DNA from: WJKG01 sp964627305
Lineage (GTDB): Bacteria; Zixibacteria; MSB-5A5; GN15; FEB-12
Length of the DNA: 64,000 bases
Assembly: GCA_964627305.1 (NCBI GenBank)
Contig: CAZVHP010000002.1
Location: 1 to 64,000, forward strand
Direction of reading: 5' to 3'
A program made the translations under genes and the position numbers. The notes beneath the pieces are model-generated. The model was not told the DNA's origin, did not search any database, and was given only the letters and a program-made list of their open reading frames with translations. Shown in pieces: positions 1-9,185 of the stretch (its first letter is position 1; each line of letters opens with the position of its first letter).

Positions 1-1580
1 TTGACATCACCAATAACATTGCCACGATCACGGTTCCTGACCCTCTGTGGAACGGCAGTGAGACGATCACGTTTACGGCGACCGATCCGGGTGGTCTGTT
101 TGACTCGGATGCGGCGACGTTTACAGTGACAGCGGTCAATGACCCGCCGGTGGTCAGTGGTATCCCTGATCAGACGATCGCCGAGGGGGGCAGCTTCACG
201 GCCATCAATCTGACCGATTACGTGACTGATCCTGACAACGACGTGGCGACGGAGATTATCTGGACATACTCAGGGAACACCGAGCTGCTGGTCGATATCA
301 CGGCCAACGTGGCCACGATCACGGTTCCGAGTGCTCAGTGGAACGGGTCGGAGACGATCACGTTTACGGCGACCGATCCGGGTGGTTTGTTTGACTCGGA
401 TGCGGCGACGTTTACAGTGACAGCGGTCAATGACCCGCCGGTGGTCAGTGATATTCCTGATCAGACGATCGCCGAGGGTGAAAGCTTTACGGCCATCAAC
501 CTGACTGACTATGTGACTGATCCTGACAACGACGTGGCGACGGAGATTATCTGGACATACGCAGGGAACACCGAGCTGCTGGTCGATATCACGGCCAATG
601 TGGCCACGATCACGGTTCCTGACCCTCTGTGGAACGGCAGTGAGACGATCACGTTCACGGCGACCGATCCGGGTGGTTTGTTTGACTCGGATGCGGCGAC
701 GTTTACAGTGACAGCGGTCAATGACCCGCCGGTGGTCAGTGATATCCCTGATCAGACGATCGCCGAGGGTGGTACCTTCACGGCCATCAATCTGACTGAC
801 TATGTGACTGATCCTGACAATGACGTGGCGACGGAGATTATCTGGACATACGCAGGTAACACCGAGCTGCTGGTCGATATCACGGCCAACGTGGCCACGA
901 TCACGGTTCCGAGTGCTCAGTGGAACGGCAGTGAGACGATCACGTTCACGGCGACCGATCCGGGTGGTCTGTTTGACTCGGATGCGGCCACCTTCACGGT
1001 GACAGCGGTCAACGACCCGCCGGTGGTCAGTGATATCCCTGATCAGACGATCGCCGAGGGGGGCAGCTTCACGGCCATCAATCTGACCGACTATGTGACT
1101 GATCCTGACAATGACGTGGCGACGGAGATTATCTGGACGTACTCAGGTAATACCGAGCTGCTGGTCGATATCACGGCCAATGTGGCCACGATCACGGTTC
1201 CGAGTGCTCAGTGGAACGGGTCGGAGACGATCACGTTTACGGCGACCGATCCGGGTGGTCTGTTTGACTCGGATGCGGCGACGTTTACAGTGACAGCGGT
1301 CAATGACCCGCCGGTGGTCAGTGATATCCCTGATCAGACGATCGCCGAGGGGGGCAGCTTCACGGCCATCAATCTGACCGACTATGTGACTGATCCTGAC
1401 AATGACGTGGCGACGGAGATTATCTGGACGTACTCAGGTAATACCGAGCTGCTGGTCGATATCACGGCCAATGTGGCCACGATCACGGTTCCTGATGCTC
1501 AGTGGAACGGGTCGGAGACGATCACGTTTACGGCGACCGATCCGGGTGGTCTGTTTGACTCGGATGCGGCCACCTTCACG
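1..1580 (+). repeat. Near-identical 291-bp tandem coding repeats
   Basis: The block beginning GTGACAGCGGTCAA recurs at 126, 417, 708, 999, 1290 and 1581, exactly 291 bp (97 codons) apart. Copies 126-416, 417-707, 708-998, 999-1289 and 1290-1580 differ at only a few bases. A partial copy occupies 1-125 and a clearly diverged one 1581-1874. Copies vary mostly at one spot, coding DPLW, SAQW or DAQW before NGSETITF. The near-identity at synonymous sites suggests recent duplication or gene conversion. The true copy number may be larger beyond the left edge. Confidence 0.97.
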
Positions 1581-4500
1581 GTGACAGCGGTCAATGACCC
1601 GCCGGTGGTCAGTGATATCCCTGATCAGACAGTGCCTGAATTGGGTACGTTTGAGGCGATTGATCTTGGTCTGTATGTCTACGATCCTGACAATTCGCCC
1701 GCCGAATTGGTTTGGACCTACAGTGGCAATACCGAGTTGGTTGTTGACATCACCGACGGGATTGCTACGGTTACGCTACCGTTTGCAGAGTGGACTGGTT
1801 CCGAGACGATCACATTTACTGCGACCGATCCGGGTGGTCTGTTTGACTCGGACGATGCCACTTTCACGGTGACATCGAACAACCCGCCTGTGCTTGACCC
1901 GATCGGCACGAAGACAGTGGTTGAGTTGCAGACGCTGGCTTTCACGGTGACAGCCAGCGATCTCGACGGCACCCCGCCGGTGCTCTCGACCAGCACGCCG
2001 CTTCCGGGCACGGCGACGTTCACCGATAACGGTGATGGAAGCGGGCTGTTTGACTGGACCCCGTCGGCGACGGATGCTGGCACGTATTACGTGACTTTCT
2101 TCGCGACAGATGCGGAGTATCCGACTTATGTTGACAGCGAAGAGGTCATGATCATTGTCGGTGAGTCCGGCAACCAGGCGCCGGTGTTCGTGCCGCTGGC
2201 CGACACCAGTATCGCCGAGGGCAGCACGCTGATCGTGAATGTCTCTGCGACGGATCCTGATGGTGGTCCTCCGGCGTTGTCAGTGAACACGAGTCTGGCG
2301 AACCATACTTTTGTGGACAATGGCGATGGTACGGGAGTGTTCACGTACAGCCCCGACTTCACTCAGGCGGGTGTGGATACGGTTCGCTTCTTTGCCACGG
2401 ATGACGGCAGTCCGCAGACGACAACAACAGAGCTTATGGTAGTGACGACGATCGATGTCAATCAGCCTCCAACCATAGAGCCGCTGGGGCCGTTTGCGGT
2501 TGAGGTGACCGACACCCTGGAGTTCATCGTTGTCGCGACAGATAGCGCCAACCCCGACCCGCTGGCCCGTTTGTTCCTGTCGGCACTGAACATGCCGCCG
2601 GGTGCAACGTTCTCGGACAACGGCGACAATACTGGTACGTTCTTCTGGGTGCCGCAGCCGGGTGACGAGGGTGTGGACACGGTCACGTTTATTGCGGTGG
2701 ATGAAGGTTCGCCGGCGTTGACCGGCAGCCGGAAGGTGGAGATCACGGTGGTCGAAACCAATTTCCCGCCCGTGCTCGACCCGATTGGTCCGCAGACGGT
2801 GACTGAGGGGGAGACGTTGATAGTGAATATCAGCGCGAGCGATCCCGATGGTCCGATGCTGCAGTTGTTGGCTGAGAGAGTGCCCGCAAACGCTGAGTTC
2901 GTGGACAATGGTGACGGCACCGGAGTGTTCACATTCACACCGAACTTCCTGCAGTCGGGTCTTTACACGGTGACGTTCAAGGCGTACGACGGGATCGCGA
3001 TTGACAAGGAAAATGTGATAATTCAGGTCTACGATGCCGGCAATCAGGCACCGGTGTTTGACACGATCCCGACGGGCCTGAGTGTGGTTGAGGGTGACAC
3101 GCTCGAGGCCGCGATCTATGCCAGCGATCCGGAGTTAGCAGCGGTGACGTTGGCGCTGGTGGATGATGGCACGGTGCCGCCAAACCTGACGTTTGCCGAC
3201 AGTGGCAATGGTGCCGGCGGGATATTCTTCACGCCGGACTATACGCAGTCCTCAGAGACGCCGTACCTGATTCGAATTGCCGTTTCTGACGGCGATCTGA
3301 CAGACACGGCGACGGTTGATATCACTGTGATTGACGCCGGGCCGCAGGATCCGGTGCTCGATCCGATTGCTGATCAGACGGTTACTGAGTCGCAGTTGCT
3401 GGAGTTCACGGTAACATCCTCTGATCCGGATGGTGATCCACCGGTGTTGTCGACCTCCACCCCGCTGCCGGGTGCGGCGACCTTCACCGACTTTGGCGAC
3501 GGTACCGGACGGTTCTCGTGGCAGACGGACTTTTTCGATGCCGGTTCCTACGATATCATGTTCTATGCCGAGGATGCTACCCGCCCGGGGGTGTTCGACT
3601 CGCAGTTGGTGAATATCATTGTGATCGACTCCAACCAAGTGCCGTTCCTGCTTGTCACCACCGTCAACAACACCGGCTTCGAGGGCGACACGCTGATTTA
3701 CGGCATGCAGGCATGGGACAATGACTTGACGATTCCGATTCTCGGTGCCCGAATTGAGAGCTCTGATACGCTCGCCCCTAATATGGAGGTGGTTGACAAC
3801 GGTGACGGTACCGGGCAACTGGTATTTATCCCTGATCACACTCAGGGGAACAACAACCCGACCTTCTATTATGTCCGTATGCAGGCGATCGATGCGGATG
3901 ATCCGACGTTGATAACGGAGTCCGGGACCCGACGGTTTGATGTCTACAACCGTAATTTCCCGCCAACGATGAGCTTCAGCGAGGGCACCGGGCCGTTCAG
4001 CCTGCCCGAGGGTGACAGTCTGATATTCACGGTCACGGCAACCGATATCGATGCTACCGGACTTCCGACCGTGGTGGCGGAGAACCTGCCGGTCAATGCT
4101 ACCTTCACCGGCAGTCAGAACATCAAGACCTTCCGGTTCTATCCTGATTTCACTCAGGCCGGCGATTATACTGTCCGGTTCATCGCGACCGATGCTCAGC
4201 TCGCCCGTGACACTGTGGAGATCGACATAACGGTAACCGATGCCGGAAACGTGCCGCCGGTGTTCACACTGGTTCCGCCGGACACGGTGATCTGCGGCGC
4301 CGGGTTGGTGTATGAGACGACAGTCTCGGCCGATGACCCCAATGGCGATTCGGTGATCATGACGGCTGAGCCGATCCTGGCCGGTGCGACGGTTGTGGAT
4401 CAGGGTGACGGCACGCTGATACATACCTATGAGCCGACCTCGGCCGATGTGGACAACGATTACACAGTGCTGTTCATTGCGACCGATGTCTTTGGGGCGG

Positions 4501-4736
4501 CTGACACGGTGACGACGGTGTATTCGGTCCGGGCGCTGATGCGCGGTGATACTGATGGCAATAGCAAGTACACTGTCAACGACATAATAGTGCTGGCCAA
4601 CTACCTGTTCCGATCCGGTCCGGCGCCGGTGCCGCTTGAGTCGGGTGATGTGGACATGTCCGGGACAATCAGTGTTAACGATATCGCTTACATGGTGAAC
4701 TTCATGTACAATCAGGGGCCGCGTCCCCCGCAGTAA
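1..4736 (+). CDS. Giant secreted Ig-like/cadherin repeat protein with C-terminal dockerin, 5' truncated
   Basis: The reading frame is already open at base 3 and ends at the TAA at 4734-4736, so the N-terminus lies outside the window. The visible part is about 1,577 residues of beta-sandwich repeats. It starts with five complete and one partial near-identical 97-residue units (to about 1580), then a diverged unit to about 1874. After that come roughly nine other 90-110-residue repeats built on PPVLDPIG...VTEG...FTVTASD...G.FTFTP motifs, of the cadherin-like/He_PIG Ig type. The last about 65 residues (4539-4733) are a dockerin type I pair with two Asp/Asn-rich calcium loops (DTDGNSKYTVND and DVDMSGTISVND). 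Such proteins act outside the cell as adhesins or scaffolds; dockerins normally bind cohesins. The function is inferred from architecture only. A strong terminator follows at 4767. Confidence 0.9.
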   Translation, partial: DITNNIATITVPDPLWNGSETITFTATDPGGLFDSDAATFTVTAVNDPPVVSGIPDQTIAEGGSFTAINLTDYVTDPDNDVATEIIWTYSGNTELLVDITANVATITVPSAQWNGSETITFTATDPGGLFDSDAATFTVTAVNDPPVVSDIPDQTIAEGESFTAINLTDYVTDPDNDVATEIIWTYAGNTELLVDITANVATITVPDPLWNGSETITFTATDPGGLFDSDAATFTVTAVNDPPVVSDIPDQTIAEGGTFTAINLTDYVTDPDNDVATEIIWTYAGNTELLVDITANVATITVPSAQWNGSETITFTATDPGGLFDSDAATFTVTAVNDPPVVSDIPDQTIAEGGSFTAINLTDYVTDPDNDVATEIIWTYSGNTELLVDITANVATITVPSAQWNGSETITFTATDPGGLFDSDAATFTVTAVNDPPVVSDIPDQTIAEGGSFTAINLTDYVTDPDNDVATEIIWTYSGNTELLVDITANVATITVPDAQWNGSETITFTATDPGGLFDSDAATFTVTAVNDPPVVSDIPDQTVPELGTFEAIDLGLYVYDPDNSPAELVWTYSGNTELVVDITDGIATVTLPFAEWTGSETITFTATDPGGLFDSDDATFTVTSNNPPVLDPIGTKTVVELQTLAFTVTASDLDGTPPVLSTSTPLPGTATFTDNGDGSGLFDWTPSATDAGTYYVTFFATDAEYPTYVDSEEVMIIVGESGNQAPVFVPLADTSIAEGSTLIVNVSATDPDGGPPALSVNTSLANHTFVDNGDGTGVFTYSPDFTQAGVDTVRFFATDDGSPQTTTTELMVVTTIDVNQPPTIEPLGPFAVEVTDTLEFIVVATDSANPDPLARLFLSALNMPPGATFSDNGDNTGTFFWVPQPGDEGVDTVTFIAVDEGSPALTGSRKVEITVVETNFPPVLDPIGPQTVTEGETLIVNISASDPDGPMLQLLAERVPANAEFVDNGDGTGVFTFTPNFLQSGLYTVTFKAYDGIAIDKENVIIQVYDAGNQAPVFDTIPTGLSVVEGDTLEAAIYASDPELAAVTLALVDDGTVPPNLTFADSGNGAGGIFFTPDYTQSSETPYLIRIAVSDGDLTDTATVDITVIDAGPQDPVLDPIADQTVTESQLLEFTVTSSDPDGDPPVLSTSTPLPGAATFTDFGDGTGRFSWQTDFFDAGSYDIMFYAEDATRPGVFDSQLVNIIVIDSNQVPFLLVTTVNNTGFEGDTLIYGMQAWDNDLTIPILGARIESSDTLAPNMEVVDNGDGTGQLVFIPDHTQGNNNPTFYYVRMQAIDADDPTLITESGTRRFDVYNRNFPPTMSFSEGTGPFSLPEGDSLIFTVTATDIDATGLPTVVAENLPVNATFTGSQNIKTFRFYPDFTQAGDYTVRFIATDAQLARDTVEIDITVTDAGNVPPVFTLVPPDTVICGAGLVYETTVSADDPNGDSVIMTAEPILAGATVVDQGDGTLIHTYEPTSADVDNDYTVLFIATDVFGAADTVTTVYSVRALMRGDTDGNSKYTVNDIIVLANYLFRSGPAPVPLESGDVDMSGTISVNDIAYMVNFMYNQGPRPPQ

Positions 4737-4766
4737 TTGCGACGCGACAACAGCCATATATCGCTC

Positions 4767-4810
4767 AGGGACTGCCGTCGTAACAGTGACGGCAGTCCCT
4801 GTTTTTTCTG
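4767..4810 (+). terminator. Rho-independent terminator
   Basis: A perfect 13-bp stem (AGGGACTGCCGTC with GACGGCAGTCCCT), an 8-nt loop and a T-rich tail GTTTTTTCTG follow the repeat-protein stop codon by 30 bp. Confidence 0.95.
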
Positions 4811-4866
4811 CTGTTTGATGGCCGTAACGTGGTGACATTATTGGGGATGCGAATCGGCAAAAAGGC

Positions 4867-4895
4867 TTGACAATAAAGGGGGTTCGTGCTATCAT
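4867..4895 (+). promoter_or_regulatory. Sigma70-type promoter for the BNR/dockerin gene
   Basis: TTGACA at 4867-4872 and TATCAT at 4890-4895 are separated by exactly 17 bp. It lies after the terminator at 4767 and points to the gene starting at 5350. That implies a leader of about 450 nt. Confidence 0.7.
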
Positions 4896-4901
4896 TACGT
4901 T

Positions 4902-5349
4902 AGCCTGTCACAAGGCGAGTGACCATATTTTGAAACAGAATGTAGGATGCAGCGGTCCTGCCGTTTTCTATTGCCCTGATCCATTTCGTTGTGCCACGAC
5001 CTGAGCGCGATGCGCTTGTAAGGAACGGCAGGTCTGCATTGGTGAACGTAGAACGTTTCAGGTAGCGAACTTGCATTAAAACGTGTACTTCAAAAAGCCA
5101 ACCTATTGACCAGATGTAAACCTTTGTATCCGCAGTGTTCTGACGGCATGATATGCTCGTGAGGATGCGCAAAGGACGAAAAGAAGGGAGGTGCCCCCAC
5201 AGACACGAGTAGCAATTGGTATTTCCGTTAAGTTGTGCCGCAGGGCGCCCGTGACCCGGGTGGTTTGCGGAAAATGAACTGACTGCTTTCGTTTCCGAAT
5301 AACGAGATTGGTCATGAACTTTCTAAGAGAAAACTCGAAAGGAGCTGCA
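4902..5349 (+). other. Long 5' leader with hairpins, no gene seen
   Basis: About 450 bases between the promoter and the start codon hold no supported ORF. The clearest structure is a hairpin at 5238-5270: CCGCA pairs with TGCGG, enclosing CGCCCG paired with CGGGTG. A purine-rich GGGAGG stretch near 5187 is not followed by a start codon. I do not recognise a riboswitch class here. Confidence 0.4.
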
Positions 5350-8300
5350 ATGATGAGGAAGCTTTCCTTGTTGTTAGTCCTCTCCTTGGTGATCAGCGTT
5401 CTGGCGGTCTCAGCCTTTGCCGCCAAGGCGCCGGTTACACAGAAGGCGAACCCGTACCTGCTGGGTAATATGGCCCAGGAGTATTCGTTTGCCGATAAGG
5501 TTCCCTCGACAGCTTTTGATGCTGTCTCAGTTAGCCCGTTTGTTCCCGGTTATTCCAAGGACGCGACCGCCTCGCCGGGTGTTGTTGTTGGTTTGACCTG
5601 GTATGAGTATCAGCACAACGGCCGCGTGCCGCGCATGAACGGCTGGGGTACTGATGGCACCAACGGTTTCACGGCCCACTTCGCCTGGATGGACCTGCCG
5701 TCATCGGCGTTGTCGGCTCGCAGCTATGAGTACAATGCGTTCAGTGCCGTCAGTGGCTATTTGTCCGGTGGTGCGGTGAAGATTCAGGATTCTGACAGTT
5801 GGGCCGGTTATGTGGCCGCCCGCGTCATGCCTGACAACCGCATGACGGTCTGGGGCCATGAGGTGCCGACGGCCGCCAAGAACCAGACCACTGGTTACGA
5901 CGATATTGCCCCGTTCACGGGCTTCTTCTCGTGCCGCTCGCGTGTACCGGATGCGGTGGCCGCCGCCAACGGTGCCCACTTCACGCCGGCTTCACAGGGA
6001 GGCGCTGAAGAGGTGATCTGGCCCGCGGTTGCCTATCAGGAGTGGGGCGGCCAGACTTACATGCACATCGCCGGTACTGAGGCTCCGCCGAGCACCGAAT
6101 CCCACGCCATTTTCTATATTCGTCGCGTGGGCGACTGTGGCAGTGCGACGTGGCCGACCCCGTCTGCTGTGTTTGTTCTTGACACTACTGAGACGCTGAG
6201 CATCGACATCGATGCTTCGCAGACGTCCGGTAAGGTTGCCATTGCCTGGTCGGCTGGTACTGCGGTTTACGGTGAGTGCGACACGTGTTCACCGCTGGAG
6301 CCGTGGCCGGGTCTGGGCGGTCTGAACCAGATGGACAATGACATGTATGTTCAGATCTCGACCGATGCCGGTGCCACCTGGCAGAATCGTATCAACATCA
6401 CCAAGTATCCGGGCGAGTCGCAGGATGGGTTCCGTGCGTATGCCGATGCTAACGTGTTGATTGATTCGGATGATGTTGTGCACGTGACCTGGCCTGCCCG
6501 TTACTGGCCGGCCAACGCCGTTGAGGATGGTCAGGCCGGTTTGTTCCGTAACCGCATCTTCACCTGGAACGACGTCGTCCAGTCGGTCCGTACGGTTCAC
6601 GACGCCAACTGGGACCAGGAGCACTGTACTCCGGGTGCGTGGAACATGCAGGCTTGCAAGCCGCAGATGTCCGAGTGTAACGGTCGTCTGTATGTGATTT
6701 TTGTGCAGTACAACGATGGTCCGGCCGGCCGGTTGGATGACTGTGCCTACTGGGGTGCGTCCACCGAGATCGGTGGTCCTGGCCTTGATCAGGGTGCTGC
6801 CAACGGTGATCTGTATGTCACCATTTCTGCTGATGGTGGTGTGACCTGGGATGAGTCCCGCAACGTGACCAACAGCTTCACGCCGCTGTGTGGTGTTGGT
6901 GCTGAGGTTACCGCCGGTTACTGCGATTCTGAGAACTGGCCGTCGATGGCCACGTTCGGCTCCAATGCGACTGGTTCCTTCCCGAGCGGTGTGGAGAACA
7001 CCGACTGGGTGGGTCAGCCGCTGGATAACGCTGGCTGGTGGCTGGATGTTCAGTACATTCGCGACACCGAGGCTGGTGGTTCAGTTCAGGAAGAGGGTTT
7101 CTGGTCAGAGGCCGAGGTGAAGTGGATGCGGATTCCTTGCGTGAGCGAGGTTGAGGCTCCGCAGATCTCTCTGTCGATGAACGCTATCGCCTTCCCGGCG
7201 TATGCTCAGCATGGCCAGCAGAAGGACACTTCGCTGGTGATTGAGAACTCCGGTAACGCTAACCTGACCTACTCGATTACGGTCAACGAGATCACCGGTT
7301 CCGGCTGGCTGGGTGTTACCGGCTTCAGCGGTGCCGTGAGCTCGGGTCTGGGCAACACCGAGACGGGTACGATTCAGTTGAACCTTGGCGGCGGTGTGAA
7401 TAATCCCGGCACGGCGGTATCGCTGGTCGGTGAGCTGCAGTTCACCACCAACGCTCCGGCCCCGTTTGATGATTTTGCGTTCCCGATCAACTTCCTGGTC
7501 GTTGACACGATCCTCTCGCCCAAGTTCGACACGCTGGCCGTGATCGATCTGCCGGGCACCTATCCTTCGTATCCGGCGACCGACTTCTACGGTCTGCACG
7601 TTGGCACCAATGGTTCCAGCGGCGGTCAGGGGGTGGGCAACGTCAATCTGGACTTCTTCCATATTGATTGCGACCAGGTCCCTGAGAAGCTTGGTGAGAC
7701 CGACGTCTATCTGTATGACGCTTCGGCGGTTGTTGGCTGGTCTGCGACCAACATGTACTGGTCGCTGTTTGGTAACAGCTGGCTGAACGAGTGGTCGTTC
7801 CGCGTGGTTGATACCAACAAGGTCGAGGCCCAGAACTGCAACGACGACTACACGGTGTTCCACACCGGTACGTTCGTGACGGCTGACTCCTCGATCGGTC
7901 TGCAGAAGACCTACTATGGCCCGGATGCATCGGCCGGCAACTTCATCGTTCACCGCCTGAAAGTCTTCTCCTATGATGGCAATGCTCATACCGGCGTCGT
8001 CATTGGTGAGGCGATCGACTGGGATATTCCGTCGGATACGGCGGCATACAACGATGACGGTTTCGACCCGACCCGCAACCTGATCTACTGTCAGGGTGTG
8101 GACTGGGCCAACGACACTGCTACTGCTGAGCCTGGTCTGCAGTGCCAGCCGAACGCCAACCGCTATGGCGGTATGGCCTTCCTGCGCTGGTTCGCGAATG
8201 GCGCGCTTCAGGGCACGGCTCCGTATGGCGCCTACACGGCTCTGAACGCCGATTTCGTGTACGGCAATGACTTTGGCTTCAAGCCCGACGAGCTGTACAC

Positions 8301-8751
8301 CAACATGACCACCGGCAGCGGCTTTGCGATTGCCGATGAGGTTGAAGACCTGCACATGGTCATGACCTTCCATCCCGGATACAACCTCGGTGCCAATGAC
8401 ACCCTGGTGTTCTGGTATGTCACGACCAGTGTCATGAACGGCAACCTTGCTGCTCTGCAGGCTGAGGTCGATGCGGCTGCTGCCTGGTATGCCAGCATGG
8501 CTGACCCGGATGCCTGTATCGGTGGTGGTGGTGGTCCGGTTGACTGCCTGAAGCGTGGTGACATGAACTGCGATGGCAACGTCAACGTGTCTGACATGAC
8601 CTACCTGATCGCCCACCTGTTCAGTGGTGGTCCTGCTCCGTGCTACCCCAAGCATGGTGACGTCAATGGTGACGGCAATACCAACGTCTCTGACATGACC
8701 TACCTGATCGCCCACCTGTTCAGTGGTGGTCCTGCTCCGGTACCGTGTTAA
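5350..8751 (+). CDS. Exported BNR/sialidase-like protein with dockerin C-terminus
   Basis: This protein has 1,133 residues from the ATG at 5350, which follows the ribosome binding site AAAGGAG by 5 nt. An in-frame TTG at 5308 is a poorer start. Residues 1-25 form a signal peptide (KLSLLLVLSLVISVLAVSAFA). The first half has Asp-box motifs (STDAGATW, SADGGVTW) typical of BNR/sialidase-like beta-propellers. Residues about 610-730 look like an immunoglobulin-like domain (LVIENSGNANLTYSI), followed by an uncharacterised middle region. The end is a dockerin pair with loops DMNCDGNVNVSD and DVNGDGNTNVSD. A role as a secreted carbohydrate- or surface-binding protein is an inference; sialidase catalytic residues were not verified. 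It is flanked by its own promoter and terminator, so it is monocistronic. Confidence 0.85.
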   Translation: MMRKLSLLLVLSLVISVLAVSAFAAKAPVTQKANPYLLGNMAQEYSFADKVPSTAFDAVSVSPFVPGYSKDATASPGVVVGLTWYEYQHNGRVPRMNGWGTDGTNGFTAHFAWMDLPSSALSARSYEYNAFSAVSGYLSGGAVKIQDSDSWAGYVAARVMPDNRMTVWGHEVPTAAKNQTTGYDDIAPFTGFFSCRSRVPDAVAAANGAHFTPASQGGAEEVIWPAVAYQEWGGQTYMHIAGTEAPPSTESHAIFYIRRVGDCGSATWPTPSAVFVLDTTETLSIDIDASQTSGKVAIAWSAGTAVYGECDTCSPLEPWPGLGGLNQMDNDMYVQISTDAGATWQNRINITKYPGESQDGFRAYADANVLIDSDDVVHVTWPARYWPANAVEDGQAGLFRNRIFTWNDVVQSVRTVHDANWDQEHCTPGAWNMQACKPQMSECNGRLYVIFVQYNDGPAGRLDDCAYWGASTEIGGPGLDQGAANGDLYVTISADGGVTWDESRNVTNSFTPLCGVGAEVTAGYCDSENWPSMATFGSNATGSFPSGVENTDWVGQPLDNAGWWLDVQYIRDTEAGGSVQEEGFWSEAEVKWMRIPCVSEVEAPQISLSMNAIAFPAYAQHGQQKDTSLVIENSGNANLTYSITVNEITGSGWLGVTGFSGAVSSGLGNTETGTIQLNLGGGVNNPGTAVSLVGELQFTTNAPAPFDDFAFPINFLVVDTILSPKFDTLAVIDLPGTYPSYPATDFYGLHVGTNGSSGGQGVGNVNLDFFHIDCDQVPEKLGETDVYLYDASAVVGWSATNMYWSLFGNSWLNEWSFRVVDTNKVEAQNCNDDYTVFHTGTFVTADSSIGLQKTYYGPDASAGNFIVHRLKVFSYDGNAHTGVVIGEAIDWDIPSDTAAYNDDGFDPTRNLIYCQGVDWANDTATAEPGLQCQPNANRYGGMAFLRWFANGALQGTAPYGAYTALNADFVYGNDFGFKPDELYTNMTTGSGFAIADEVEDLHMVMTFHPGYNLGANDTLVFWYVTTSVMNGNLAALQAEVDAAAAWYASMADPDACIGGGGGPVDCLKRGDMNCDGNVNVSDMTYLIAHLFSGGPAPCYPKHGDVNGDGNTNVSDMTYLIAHLFSGGPAPVPC

Positions 8752-8810
8752 ACTGAACGGCATCTTTGGCTGAGTCGGGATTTCGGCTTAGTCGAAGCTG
8801 ACGATAGACA

Positions 8811-8841
8811 GGCCGCTCTTTGACGAGAGCGGCCTTTTTTT
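8811..8841 (+). terminator. Rho-independent terminator
   Basis: A 9-bp GC-rich stem (GGCCGCTCT with AGAGCGGCC), a 6-nt loop and a run of seven T lie 60 bp after the stop codon of the BNR/dockerin gene. Confidence 0.95.
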
Positions 8842-8843
8842 GC

Positions 8844-8871
8844 TTGGAAACAGGGGCCAATCTGCTATATT
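8844..8871 (+). promoter_or_regulatory. Promoter candidate for the subtilase gene
   Basis: TTGGAA at 8844-8849, a 16-bp spacer and TATATT at 8866-8871 directly follow the upstream terminator. The implied leader to the ATG at 9186 is over 300 nt. Confidence 0.55.
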
Positions 8872-8879
8872 GTAACTGG

Positions 8880-9185
8880 TTACGTCTCCTATAATAGTAC
8901 CGCCGTACCGGACAACACAGATTTTGACCAACCAGGGAACGCCCGCTGTCGTTATACTGATGAGAACCTCGCCGCTTGCAAGACATGGATAGCCGGGCGG
9001 CCAGTGCTGTTCTTCCCTCACCGACCGGGCCTGGACGTTGGTCATGAGTTCAGGCGCCAGGATCCGTATAGTACCTGTTTCTCAGGCAAATCTCCCCTGA
9101 TGGGGTAAACGGCCTGCCTTAAGATGACGTTAATAATGGTAGAAAGAAGGCAATTCGGTTCACCGAGAGAAAGTGGAGTACGCAT
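8880..9185 (+). other. 5' leader of the subtilase gene, structured, no ORF seen
   Basis: No supported coding sequence lies here. A nested hairpin at 9084-9119 pairs AGGCA with TGCCT around an inner CCCC-TGAT-GGGG stem-loop. It ends 66 nt before the start codon. I could not match it to a known riboswitch. Confidence 0.4.

Noticed and set aside
1..1874. Tandem repeats as a CRISPR array
   Set aside because: The unit is 291 bp, has no unique spacers and is an in-frame coding repeat.
3252..4895. Long minus-strand ORF opposite the left-edge repeat protein
   Set aside because: It is the antisense of a high-GC repetitive gene. It lacks motifs and a start signal and runs through the terminator. The same applies to the minus-strand frames at 7105-8763, 9918-11858, 14051-15337, 41989-43506 and 46971-48782.
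5238..9119. Leader hairpins as c-di-GMP or cobalamin riboswitches
   Set aside because: Conserved core sequences of these classes are not present.
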